Below are positions 56,652 to 64,000 of a stretch of DNA of 64,000 nucleotides, piece by piece (position 1 is the stretch's first letter; every line of letters begins with the position of its first letter). The notes under the pieces were generated by a model, which made no database searches, had not been told where the DNA came from, and saw only the letters and a program-made list of their open reading frames with translations. Source of the stretch: Phytohabitans aurantiacus (GTDB taxonomy: Bacteria > Actinomycetota > Actinomycetes > Mycobacteriales > Micromonosporaceae); assembly GCF_027923225.1 (NCBI RefSeq), contig NZ_BSDI01000014.1:1-64000 (forward strand). Direction: 5' to 3'. Position numbers and translations under genes: made by a program.

Positions 56652-57163
56652 CGGGCCTCCGCCGAGTCGAACAGGGGATCCGGGTGGCCGGCTTGGAAGA
56701 TGCGCACGATCGCCCGCACCGTGCCGGAGAGGAAGCCGAGCAGCGGCACCGCGTACAGGATCCAGATCGGGATTTCGAGGGCGGCCGTGCGCCGGTTGGG
56801 GTATGCCTGGATCAGCTCGAAAGCCTCCCACGCGAGCAGCGCGCAGATCACCGCGGTGCAGGCCGACGACACGGCCTTGACGGCCATCCGGGCGGCGCGG
56901 CCCTTGGCGACGTAGTCGATGACCTGGATGACGATGTGGCCGTTGTTGCCGATCAGGTAGCCGACCATGATGAACGTCAGGACGATCAGCGAGTAGTTGG
57001 CTATCTCTCCGACCTCCGGCCAGTTGAGTGCCGGCACGTACCTGCTGATCACCTGCCACAGGACGCTGAGGAAGATGGCCACGACCGCGGCACAGGCGAT
57101 CGCCAACTCCGCCGAGGCCCAGATCCGCAGCACACGCGGATCGCTCGTGCCTGATGTCGTCAC
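56648..57163 (-). CDS. TRAP transporter small permease (DctQ family)
   Basis: 171 residues from GTG 57163, after a GGAGAGCGAGG stretch. Four membrane spans (LAIACAAVVAIFLSVLWQVI, SLIVLTFIMVGYLIGNNGHI, AVSSACTAVICALLAWEAFE, IWILYAVPLLGFLSGTVRAI) with W-x-E-V-G-E-I-A between the first two, as usual for DctQ. An upstream GTG would add an unlikely 41-residue tail. It is the first gene of the TRAP operon and is divergent from the IclR regulator. Confidence 0.9.
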   Translation of the reverse strand: MTTSGTSDPRVLRIWASAELAIACAAVVAIFLSVLWQVISRYVPALNWPEVGEIANYSLIVLTFIMVGYLIGNNGHIVIQVIDYVAKGRAARMAVKAVSSACTAVICALLAWEAFELIQAYPNRRTAALEIPIWILYAVPLLGFLSGTVRAIVRIFQAGHPDPLFDSAEAR

Positions 57164-57224
57164 GGGTGTGCCTCGCTCTCCACGGCGGACGGGTCGACCC
57201 TTGCGGAGGACGAAACCGCTAGTC

Positions 57225-57238
57225 GGACCTTCTGGTCC
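57225..57238. promoter_or_regulatory. Palindrome in the TRAP/IclR divergent promoter
   Basis: GGACCTTCTGGTCC is a perfect 5-4-5 inverted repeat midway between DctQ and IclR, with an extra GCGGACCTGG half-site-like word at 57244. The 14-bp size fits typical IclR operators, so it probably mediates control of the transporter operon and autoregulation. Confidence 0.55.
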
Positions 57239-57345
57239 ATCAAGCGGACCTGGTGTTACGGTAGGGGCGCCTGCCGTTCCTGACAAGACCCCGAGTCCGG
57301 ACCGTTACGGATGTGTGAAACGCGAGGCAGCGTAGGAGAATCGCG

Positions 57346-58200
57346 GTGACGCGTGGTTCGATGGTTCGCTCGGCACCAGCCACCGGTTCGCGAGGAGAGT
57401 GGGAGAGCGTGGAGGCTGACGCCCAGGGTTCTGACGCCCAGGGTTCGGATGCCCAGGGCGTGCGGAGCGTGCAGCGCGCGTTGGACATCCTCGGACTGCT
57501 CACCGAGGACCGCCCGACCATCTCGGTACGGGAGATCGTCGACGCGACCGGCCTGGCCAAGACGACCGTGCTGCGGATGCTGTCGACATTGGAGCAGAGC
57601 GGTCTGCTCTGGGCGACCACCAACGGATACATGGCCGGGCCCGGGCTCTGGCGCTGGGCGCACCTGGTCCAGCGCTCGTGGGAGCTGCCGCCGGACACCC
57701 AGCGCAGCATGCGCGAGCTCGCCGTGCGCCAGCGCGAGACCGTCAACGTCTACGTCGTCCGCGACGTGTACCGGGTGTGCATCGCCCAGCAGGAGGGCCC
57801 GCAGCCGCTTCGGCACGTGGTGCACGTCGGCGACGAGCTGCCGATGTGGGCGGGCGCCTCGGCGAAGATACTGCTGCGCGATGCCAGCCCCGCCGTGCTG
57901 GACCGGATCGCGCGAAGCTCGCCCTACGGCCCGAAGCATGTCAAACGGCTGCGGGAGTGGATCGACGAAGCTGCGGTGAAGGGGTACGCCCAGAGCCACG
58001 GCGAGCGGGAAGAGGGCCTGTCCGCCGTCGCCGCCCCGATCGTCGGCGGCTCCGGCCGGGTCATCGCGGCGCTGGGGCTCAGCGGTCCGACGATCCGGTT
58101 CACCGAGACCCGGGTCGCCGAGTTCGCCGCCGACCTGATGCGCATGGCTCGCCAGATGTCCGAGCGGGGATTCACCCACCCCTTCGACGCCGCCGGCTAG
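57346..58200 (+). CDS. IclR family transcriptional regulator
   Basis: 284 residues from GTG 57346 (AGGAGA 7 bases upstream). An N-terminal tail contains three tandem DAQGS-like units (residues 25-38). The winged HTH reads GVRSVQRALDILGLLTEDRP, TISVREIVDATGLAKTTVLR. The effector domain has VNVYVVRDVYRVCIAQQEGP, VHVGDELPMWAGASAKILLR, GYAQSHGEREEGLSAVAAPI and VIAALGLSGPTIRF. IclR members such as PcaR, PobR and QsuR-like regulators control aromatic and quinate catabolism, matching the gene context. GTG 57409 is an alternative start that would retain the repeats. Confidence 0.93.
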   Translation: MTRGSMVRSAPATGSRGEWESVEADAQGSDAQGSDAQGVRSVQRALDILGLLTEDRPTISVREIVDATGLAKTTVLRMLSTLEQSGLLWATTNGYMAGPGLWRWAHLVQRSWELPPDTQRSMRELAVRQRETVNVYVVRDVYRVCIAQQEGPQPLRHVVHVGDELPMWAGASAKILLRDASPAVLDRIARSSPYGPKHVKRLREWIDEAAVKGYAQSHGEREEGLSAVAAPIVGGSGRVIAALGLSGPTIRFTETRVAEFAADLMRMARQMSERGFTHPFDAAG

Positions 58201-58231
58201 CGCGTCGCACGCTTGCGAGAACACGGGTTCT

Positions 58232-58258
58232 GTCACCTCCGGCCCGGGGATCGGTGAC
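58232..58258. terminator. Possible bidirectional terminator between convergent genes
   Basis: GTCACC (58232-58237) pairs with GGTGAC (58253-58258) around a GC-rich 15-nt loop (TCCGGCCCGGGGATC), between the convergent IclR and Gfo/Idh genes. Short stem, so only moderately convincing. Confidence 0.35.
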
Positions 58259-58311
58259 GGCGAGTTGTTATACGAACTGGTACGTTAGTTAGCCACCCGG
58301 GTGCGCGAAAG

Positions 58312-59370
58312 TCAATCCTCGACATCGTCGGTCAGCTCCACCGGTGTGCCGGTGCGCGACGACGCGTAGATCGCCTCGATGATCTGAAGAGAACGCACCG
58401 CGTCGAGCCCGGTCACCGCCGGTTCCCGGTCGTGGGCGACGGCGTCGAGGAAGTCCTCGATCTGCGTGGCGTGGTAGGGCGCCAGATGATCGTGGATCTC
58501 GGCCAGCGGCAGGTCCGGCGCGCCGGCCTCCAGCCGCCCGGTCTGTGACACCTCCTCGCCGGGGACGGTGGACAGGTCGGTGCAGCCGACGCCCTCCGGA
58601 AACTCCAGCACGCTGGCGGTACGCCCGCGCGCGTCACTGACCCAGACCTGCCCGCCGAGTCCGGGCTGGAAGGTCGTGCCCGCCTGGATGGTGGCCAGCG
58701 CGCCGGACGCGAACTCGACGACCGCCGCCGCGGTGTCCTCCACCTCGATGAGGCCGCGGTGCACGAGCGTGGCGCAGCGCCCCGTGACCCGCCGCACCGG
58801 ACCCATGAACCACCGCAGGAGGTCGATGTGGTGGATGGCCTGCGTCATGAGGACGCCGCCGCCCTCGGTGGCCAGGCGCCCGCGCCACGGTTCGGCGTAG
58901 TACCCGGCGTCGCGGTTGAACCGCACCAGCACCCCGCCGCTGATCGGCGTGCCCAGCCGGCCGTCGTCGATCGCGTGGCGGATCCGCGCCGCGGCGGGCC
59001 AGAAGCGGCGCTGAAACAGCACACCGAACCGGACACCGGCCTCGCCGGTCGCGACGATCATCCGGCGTGCCTGTGCGACGGTGAGGGCCACCGGCTTCTC
59101 GCACAGCACGTGCGTGCGGTGCCGGGCCGCCGCGAGGACGCCCTCCTCGTGCGCGGCGTGCGGCGTGCAGACGGTGACGGCGTCCAGCCCGGTGGCGAGC
59201 ATCCGGTCCGCGTCCTGGTACGCGTGCGGGATGCCGTGGGTGGCGGCGAAGGCGCGTGCGCGCCCGATGTCGACGTCGACGGCCGCGACCACCTCGACGC
59301 CCGCGATACCGCGCAGGGCGGTCACGTGGCTCCTGGCGATCTTGCCGCACCCGATGACGCCGACCCTCAT
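58312..59370 (-). CDS. Gfo/Idh/MocA family oxidoreductase
   Basis: 352 residues from ATG 59370. The nucleotide site is RVGVIGCGKIARSHVTALRG, followed by DAVTVCTPHAAHEEGVLAAA and the family hallmark HVLCEKPVALTVAQARRM. The substrate domain has YYAEPWRGRLATEGGGVLMT, QAIHHIDLLRWFMGPVRRVT with the catalytic H-x-x-D. It probably oxidises a polyhydroxylated ring or sugar; inositol, quinate derivatives and glucose-like compounds are possible. It overlaps the dehydroquinase gene by 4 bp (ATGA). Confidence 0.9.
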   Translation of the reverse strand: MRVGVIGCGKIARSHVTALRGIAGVEVVAAVDVDIGRARAFAATHGIPHAYQDADRMLATGLDAVTVCTPHAAHEEGVLAAARHRTHVLCEKPVALTVAQARRMIVATGEAGVRFGVLFQRRFWPAAARIRHAIDDGRLGTPISGGVLVRFNRDAGYYAEPWRGRLATEGGGVLMTQAIHHIDLLRWFMGPVRRVTGRCATLVHRGLIEVEDTAAAVVEFASGALATIQAGTTFQPGLGGQVWVSDARGRTASVLEFPEGVGCTDLSTVPGEEVSQTGRLEAGAPDLPLAEIHDHLAPYHATQIEDFLDAVAHDREPAVTGLDAVRSLQIIEAIYASSRTGTPVELTDDVED

Positions 59371-59819
59371 GGCGGCTCGCCACCCAACTGGCCCTGGACG
59401 CCGCGCATGGCCAGCTCGTACACGTCCGCGCCGGACCCGGCCAGGAAAGCGCCGGCCGCGCGGGCGGTCAGCAGGCCGTCGTGATAGGTCGACTCCCGGC
59501 TGAAGACGTTGGTGAGGTGTACCTCGATGACCGGCCGCGCGAGCATCCGGAGCGCGTCGTGCACGGCCACCGACCGGGTCGACAGCCCGGCCGGGTTGAT
59601 GATGACCGACGCGTCCTCGTCGTACGCCTGGTGCAGCCAGTCGATGATCTGGCCCTCGGCGTTCGACTGCCCGAAGAACAGGTCGAAGTCGAGCTCGGCG
59701 GCCAGCGCGCGGCACCGTTTCTCGATCTCGGCCAGCGTGACCGACCCGTACACCGCAGCCTCGCGGCGGCCGAGCATGTCGAGGTTGGGGCCGTTGAGGA
59801 TGTGCAGGCGGCGTGTCAC
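59367..59819 (-). CDS. aroQ: Type II 3-dehydroquinate dehydratase
   Basis: 150 residues from GTG 59819, the standard length of the dodecameric type II enzyme. LHILNGPNLDMLGRREAAVY carries the N-terminal signature with the catalytic Tyr at its end. FFGQSNAEGQIIDWLHQAYD, VIINPAGLSTRSVAVHDALR and VIEVHLTNVFSRESTYHDGL supply the Glu, Asn and His active-site residues. It interconverts 3-dehydroquinate and 3-dehydroshikimate. Sitting between a PQQ dehydrogenase and a Gfo/Idh gene (4-bp overlaps both ways), it is probably the catabolic isoform rather than the biosynthetic one. Confidence 0.94.
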   Translation of the reverse strand: MTRRLHILNGPNLDMLGRREAAVYGSVTLAEIEKRCRALAAELDFDLFFGQSNAEGQIIDWLHQAYDEDASVIINPAGLSTRSVAVHDALRMLARPVIEVHLTNVFSRESTYHDGLLTARAAGAFLAGSGADVYELAMRGVQGQLGGEPP

Positions 59820-61942
59820 TGGTAGACCTCGATCTTGCCGGTCGACCGGGGGCTCGCCGGGTCGTTGAAGAAGTACTCGCCGGCCTCGGTGAACGTGTAC
59901 TGGAAGGACTCGCCCGGTGCGAGGCGGACGTCGAAGAGCCCTTCGAAGAACTGGGTCACGCCGCGCTCGCCGGCGTTGCCGGGATGGTTGGTGAACGTCA
60001 CGGTGGTGCCGGCCGGTACCCGCAGGTGGGTGGGGGCCATGCCATTGACCGCGAACGACTCGGTCGCCCCGATCTGCCCGGTCGCGGCGTTGTAGGTACG
60101 GCCGATGACGACCGTGCCGGCCACCGCGGCGCCCTCGACCGGGCCGCCGGAGACCGGACGGCGGATCACCGGTGGCGGCGGGGTCGGGGCCGGTCCGAGG
60201 TCCCCGTCGACCTCGAAGGCCCACAGGAAATCGCCGCGCGGTGCGGAGTTGCCGTACGGGATGCTGGTCCCGCCGGCGTACACGGCGAGGTACTCCTTGC
60301 CGCCGGCGCGGTACATGATCGGGCTGGAGCTGATGGCGGCCCCGGTCTGGAAGCGCCACAGCTCCCGGCCGGTACGGGCGTCCATGGCGAGCAGGTTGCC
60401 GTCCGGCTGGCCGATGAACATCAGGTCGGTCCCGGTGGTGAGGATGCCGTTGCCGTGGGCCAGCGAGTACGGCATCCGCCGCTTCCACTTCACCCGGTTG
60501 GTGCTCACGTCGACGGCGACGATGCCCCCGGTCTGGTACTCGCCGGGCGGCCGCAGGCCGTTGCTGCTCTCGGTGAGCGAGTGGGCGGCGGCGACGTACC
60601 CGAAGCCGGTGTAGACAAGCCCGGTCCGGTGGCTGAAGGACAGGTGCGACCAGTCCGCGCCGCCGCCGTGGCCGGGGATGGACAGGATCGGCACGTCCCA
60701 GTGCGGGTCGTACAGCGCGCCCTTGACGTAGTTGGGCACGGCCCGGTTGGGATCGCCCGGTACGGCGGTGCCCAGCGGCTGGTCGACCACGCGCTGCTCG
60801 GTCCAGCCGCCCTGCAGCGGGAAGGGCTGGGTCGGCCAGGTCTTCTGGCGCGGCTCCTGCGGCACCGGCCGCTCCACGACGCCCAGGGGAGCGGTGCCGT
60901 CGATCCGGTCGAGGATGAAGAACATGCCGGACTTGCTGCCGTAGACGACCACCTTGCGCTTGCGGCCCCGGATGCGGACGTCGGCCAGTACCGGCGCCAT
61001 GACGTTGTCCATGTCCCAGATGTCGTGGTGTACCGACTGGAAGTGCCACCGGTACGCGCCGGTGCGCATGTCGAGCGCGACGAGCGAGTTGGCGAACAGG
61101 TTCTGCCCGCCGCGGGCCGAGCCGTCCTGGGAGGAGTTGTTGCCGCGGGCGTTGCCGAACGTCCAGTACGTCAACCCCAGCTCCGGGTCGACGGCCGGGT
61201 GGATCCACGGCGTGGCGCCGCCGTCCATCCACGAGTCGCCCTCCCACGTGTCGTTTCCGAACTCGCCCGGTCCGGGCGTGCCCCAGAAGTGCCACAGCAG
61301 GTCGCCGTTGCGGGCGTCGAGCGCCACGGCGGCACCGCGCGGACCGTCGTTGGTGCCGCAGAACAGCATGCCGTCGCAGTACACGACGGCCACCTTCTCG
61401 ATGTTGCCGAACCCGTCGACCTGGCGTTCCCACACGACCTGGCCGGTCGCCTGGTCCAGCGCGATGACGTAGTTCTCGTTCGACTTGGTGAACACCTTGC
61501 CGTCGCCGACCGCCACACCCCGGCGGACCAGCGTGCCGCGGGTCTGCTCGTAGCGCCATATCGTCTCGCCGGTGACGCCGTCGACGGCCACGACGTTGCC
61601 GGGTGCGGACTCGATGTAGATCGTCCCGTCGACCGCGACCGCGGTGCTCTCGTTGTTGCCGGTGGTGATGCCGCCCTCGATGCGGTTGACCCACGCGCCG
61701 CGCAGGCGCCGCACGTTGCCGGGATGGACGCGCCGCAGCGCGGTGTAGTTCTGGTTGCCCAGGTTGCCGCCGACCTTGGGGAAGTCGTGGTCACCGGGGG
61801 TGTCGAAGCGGCGCAGGTCCGCGGCCTGGGGAGCACGTCCGCCGGCGGTGGCGCCGGTGGCGGTGACGCCGGGGCCAGCCGCCGCGGCGACGGCCGCCGC
61901 CGCGGCGCCTTTGAGCACGTTCCTACGGTCGATCTGTGCCAT
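59816..61942 (-). CDS. Exported PQQ-dependent dehydrogenase with C-terminal cupredoxin-like domain
   Basis: 708 residues with a twin-arginine leader (IDRRNVLKGAAAAAVAAAAG). The eight-bladed quinoprotein propeller shows repeated blocks GTIYIESAPGNVVAVDGVTG, VIALDQATGQVVWERQ, AVALDARNGDLLWHFWGTPG, HHDIWDMDNVMAPVLADVRI, MFFILDRIDGTAPLGVVERP and DWSHLSFSHRTGLVYTGFGY. Residues ~600-708 are a cupredoxin-like beta barrel (MAPTHLRVPAGTTVTFTNHP, FQYTFTEAGEYFFNDPASPR) lacking the type 1 copper cysteine. With aroQ next door, a quinate or shikimate dehydrogenase feeding electrons to the membrane chain is likely. Confidence 0.88.
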   Translation of the reverse strand: MAQIDRRNVLKGAAAAAVAAAAGPGVTATGATAGGRAPQAADLRRFDTPGDHDFPKVGGNLGNQNYTALRRVHPGNVRRLRGAWVNRIEGGITTGNNESTAVAVDGTIYIESAPGNVVAVDGVTGETIWRYEQTRGTLVRRGVAVGDGKVFTKSNENYVIALDQATGQVVWERQVDGFGNIEKVAVVYCDGMLFCGTNDGPRGAAVALDARNGDLLWHFWGTPGPGEFGNDTWEGDSWMDGGATPWIHPAVDPELGLTYWTFGNARGNNSSQDGSARGGQNLFANSLVALDMRTGAYRWHFQSVHHDIWDMDNVMAPVLADVRIRGRKRKVVVYGSKSGMFFILDRIDGTAPLGVVERPVPQEPRQKTWPTQPFPLQGGWTEQRVVDQPLGTAVPGDPNRAVPNYVKGALYDPHWDVPILSIPGHGGGADWSHLSFSHRTGLVYTGFGYVAAAHSLTESSNGLRPPGEYQTGGIVAVDVSTNRVKWKRRMPYSLAHGNGILTTGTDLMFIGQPDGNLLAMDARTGRELWRFQTGAAISSSPIMYRAGGKEYLAVYAGGTSIPYGNSAPRGDFLWAFEVDGDLGPAPTPPPPVIRRPVSGGPVEGAAVAGTVVIGRTYNAATGQIGATESFAVNGMAPTHLRVPAGTTVTFTNHPGNAGERGVTQFFEGLFDVRLAPGESFQYTFTEAGEYFFNDPASPRSTGKIEVYQ

Positions 61943-61958
61943 GAGCTCACCTCTTCGT

Positions 61959-63701
61959 TCAGTCGAAGACGCCCTGGTAGATGTCCTTGATGTTCCAGTG
62001 GCCGGGAGTGGGGACGGGCTCGTTGACCATGGGCACGTCGAGCACCGCCGGGCGGCGGGCCGCGATGGCGGCGCGGAGCGCCTCACCAAGGGCGGCAGCG
62101 CTGTCCACTGTGTATCCGTCCGCGCCGCAGGCACGGCCGAAGGCGGCGAAATCCGGGCTGTACGGCGTGCCGTCCGGCCCGAGGAAGTCGCAGCCGTAGC
62201 TGCGCCCGAAGTTCGCCGACTGGAGATCGGAGATGGTGCCGTGTGACCGGTTGTTCATGACCACGAAGATCACCGGCGCGCCCTGCTCGACCGCCATCGG
62301 TACAGCTGGAAGCTGGGCGCCGAGGCCGCCGTCGCCGATCAGGGCGACCACCGTGCGGTCGGGTTCGGCGATCTGGACGCCGACCGCCGCCGCCGGGCCG
62401 AAGCCCATCGTCGAGGCGCCGCCCGGGGTGATGAAGCGGCCGTCCTCGGGCAGTTCGTAGCACTGGGCCACGCCGTTCTTGTTCCACCCCACGTCGGTGA
62501 CGAGGATGGCGTCGGGCGGGAGGATGGCGCGCAGGTCGGTCAGGATCCGTTCGGGCCGCAGCGGAAACCGCGTGCTGGTGCCGCGTTCCCGGCTCTCGGT
62601 GAACAGGGTGCGGCGGGTCGCGGTGATGGTCTCGCGCAGCCCGGGCCGCGTCCGGGGCGTGGCCTGCCGGTCGCGGACGGCGGCGTCGATCGCCCGTACG
62701 GCATCGGCCACGTCGGCGACGGCGCCGATGGTGACCGGGTAGTTGCGGCCGATCTCCGCCGGGTCGATGTCGATCTGGATGAGCTGGCCGGGCGGGAACT
62801 GCCAGGTGTACCGGCGGTCCCACGAGCTGGCGTCGGTCTCGGCGAACCGGGTGGCCAGCGCCAGCACGACGTCCGCCTCGCGGGTGTACCGGTTGGTCAG
62901 CTCCAGCCCCCAGAAGCCCGGCATGCCGAGCAGCAGCGGATGGCTGTCCGGCAGGGTTCCCTTGGCCATCAGCGAGTGGGCGACCGGGATGTCGACGTGC
63001 TCGACCAGGGAGCGCAGGGCGTCGAGGCCGGGGCCGCGCCGCAGGCCGCCGCCCAGGTACACGAGTGGGCGCTGGGCCGCCACGAGCAGGTCGGCGATCC
63101 GGCCGGCGACCTCGTGAGGCAGGGCGGGCCGCTCCGGGGTCGCGAGCGGGTAGCCGGTGTGCGTGCCGCGCGGCACCGGGCGCGAGAAGTGGTCCATCGG
63201 CACGCTGAGCAGTACCGCGCAGGGGCGTCCCGAGGTCGCGGTCCAGAACGCCCGCTCGGTGAACCGCGCCAGGTCGGCGGCCCGGTGCACCTGCCAGGCC
63301 CGCTTCACGAACGGCCGGTAGATGGCAGCCTGGTCGCCGTCGGCGTGCAGGTTCACCTCCTGGTGCGGGTGCCGGCCCCGGTAGTAGGACGGGACATCGC
63401 CGGTGATCGCCACCAGCGGCACCGAGTCCAGGGCGGCGGTCATCACGCCGGTGACCGCGTTGGTCATGCCGGGCCCGACGTGCAGCAGCACGACACCCGG
63501 CTTGCCGGTGGCGCGGGCGTACCCGTCGGCCGCGTGCGCGGCGGCCTGCTCGTGCCGGGCGATCACGAACCGGATGTCGCTGTGCCCCATCGCGTCCAGC
63601 AGGGCGATGTTGGTGTGCCCGCAGGTGCCGAAGACGTACTCGACGCCGTACGACTCGAGCTGCGCGACCATTGCCTCAGCCGCCGTGACCGTGTCGCTCA
63701 T
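61959..63701 (-). CDS. Thiamine-diphosphate-dependent enzyme (acetolactate synthase/benzoylformate decarboxylase superfamily)
   Basis: 580 residues with the three-domain POX fold. The N-terminal PYR domain has FVIARHEQAAAHAADGYARA with the cofactor-activating Glu, and VVLLHVGPGMTNAVTGVMTA. The central domain has PLVYLGGGLRRGPGLDALRS. The PP domain has GDGGLGAQLPAVPMAVEQGA, PVIFVVMNN, the GDG-N metal motif. No regulatory subunit gene is adjacent, so acetolactate synthase is unlikely. Next to an aldehyde dehydrogenase, a 2-oxo-acid decarboxylase or carboligase acting on an aromatic or aliphatic oxo acid fits best. It overlaps the aldehyde dehydrogenase stop by 4 bp. Confidence 0.9.
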   Translation of the reverse strand: MSDTVTAAEAMVAQLESYGVEYVFGTCGHTNIALLDAMGHSDIRFVIARHEQAAAHAADGYARATGKPGVVLLHVGPGMTNAVTGVMTAALDSVPLVAITGDVPSYYRGRHPHQEVNLHADGDQAAIYRPFVKRAWQVHRAADLARFTERAFWTATSGRPCAVLLSVPMDHFSRPVPRGTHTGYPLATPERPALPHEVAGRIADLLVAAQRPLVYLGGGLRRGPGLDALRSLVEHVDIPVAHSLMAKGTLPDSHPLLLGMPGFWGLELTNRYTREADVVLALATRFAETDASSWDRRYTWQFPPGQLIQIDIDPAEIGRNYPVTIGAVADVADAVRAIDAAVRDRQATPRTRPGLRETITATRRTLFTESRERGTSTRFPLRPERILTDLRAILPPDAILVTDVGWNKNGVAQCYELPEDGRFITPGGASTMGFGPAAAVGVQIAEPDRTVVALIGDGGLGAQLPAVPMAVEQGAPVIFVVMNNRSHGTISDLQSANFGRSYGCDFLGPDGTPYSPDFAAFGRACGADGYTVDSAAALGEALRAAIAARRPAVLDVPMVNEPVPTPGHWNIKDIYQGVFD

Positions 63702-64000
63702 CGGGTGCCTTCCTGATCGCCGAACAGGGACATGCCGCGCAGCATGAGCGTCTTGACCACGGTGTAGTCGTCGATCATCCAGCGGGGCGACTCGCGGCCG
63801 AAGCCCGAATCCTTGACGCCGCCGAACGGGACGTGGTCGAGCCGGAAGTTCGACGAGCCGTTGACCACCAGCCCGCCCACCTCCAGCTCGCGCCAGGCCG
63901 TCACGATCCGGCGGACGTCGTTGGTGAACAGCCCCGCCTGCAGGCCGTACCGGCTGTCGTTGCAGGTGGCCACCACGGCGTCGAAGTCGTCGTAGGGCAG
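63698..64000 (-). CDS. Aldehyde dehydrogenase family protein (partial, C-terminus)
   Basis: The last 100 codons of a gene continuing beyond the right edge. YGLQAGLFTNDVRRIVTAWR, ELEVGGLVVNGSSNFRLDHV and PFGGVKDSGFGRESPRWMID are the C-terminal signature of NAD(P)-dependent aldehyde dehydrogenases, including the oligomerisation strand. With the adjacent ThDP enzyme it suggests oxo acid to aldehyde to acid conversion. The catalytic Cys and Glu lie outside the window. Confidence 0.9.
   Translation of the reverse strand: MPYDDFDAVVATCNDSRYGLQAGLFTNDVRRIVTAWRELEVGGLVVNGSSNFRLDHVPFGGVKDSGFGRESPRWMIDDYTVVKTLMLRGMSLFGDQEGTR

Noticed and set aside
58265..58292. GTTATACGAACTGGTACGTT resembling a recombinase or regulator site; similar words occur at 50684-50700
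   Set aside because: Symmetry is poor and the shared words are short; no integrase gene is in the window.
1..64000. tRNA, rRNA, prophage, transposase or attachment sites
   Set aside because: None could be seen on either strand by eye; a tRNAscan or Infernal run would be needed to exclude a small RNA completely.

Overview
The window is high-GC DNA (mostly GC-ending codons, many GTG/TTG starts, 4-bp ATGA/GTGA overlaps, twin-arginine leaders, a SARP regulator, MocR regulators, a mycothiol-type isomerase). This points to a filamentous actinomycete, probably of the Micromonosporaceae or a close relative. It is chromosomal accessory sequence: about 57 protein genes, no rRNA, tRNA, phage, transposase or CRISPR array that I can see.

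Layout. 0-2 kb: the edge of a beta-lactamase-fold hydrolase, then a DUF4097 protein divergent from a two-HTH regulator. 2-8.2 kb: a glucan/sugar block with a glycogen-debranching-type enzyme divergent from a LacI regulator that leads a sugar ABC importer. 8.2-10.8 kb: an ABC-2 exporter. 10.8-21.2 kb: single genes, including a TetR/oxidoreductase pair with a double operator, an AlkZ-like winged-helix protein, an unknown 522-residue protein, a phosphotransferase, a pectate-lyase-like protein, and a MocR regulator divergent from a berberine-bridge-type oxidase. 21.2-30 kb: mainly secreted proteins around a large SARP/NB-ARC/TPR regulator, then PhoD with a discoidin-domain protein. 29.9-33.8 kb: the most striking locus. 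It has an S26 peptidase-like gene, a ten-cysteine peptide resembling a shortened methylamine dehydrogenase light chain, MauE-like and MauD-like disulfide genes, and an ABC exporter. 33.9-36.4 kb: a tiny secreted peptide gene convergent with a GH95 fucosidase. 36.5-50.3 kb: an MPI-family enzyme, a two-component system next to a MacB/FtsX-type ABC system, two NAD(P)-binding reductases divergent from a MarR regulator, AraC/VOC, an apparently frameshifted SpoU-type methyltransferase, and secreted beta-propeller and His-motif proteins.

50.7-64 kb: a hydroaromatic (quinate/shikimate) catabolic island. It encodes a TIM-VOC-TIM 3-dehydroshikimate dehydratase-like fusion, a shikimate/quinate dehydrogenase, a TRAP transporter, an IclR regulator, a Gfo/Idh oxidoreductase, a type II dehydroquinase, an exported PQQ dehydrogenase, a ThDP enzyme and the end of an aldehyde dehydrogenase. 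Quinate or shikimate would be taken up by the TRAP system, oxidised either outside the membrane by the PQQ enzyme or inside by the NAD(P) enzyme, dehydrated by AroQ and converted to protocatechuate by the fusion protein.

Two layers cut across the gene map. A two-part dispersed repeat occupies the large intergenic gaps at 17.5, 22.2-22.6, 44.6-44.9 and 50.4-50.6 kb: a GATCAAGG inverted repeat and a partner GCTRCCGCGACG element. Separately, 11-bp-period TGAA/TTCA direct repeats, the spacing used by SARP and PhoP regulators, lie upstream of four units between 23.9 and 36.5 kb, including the cysteine-rich peptide locus.
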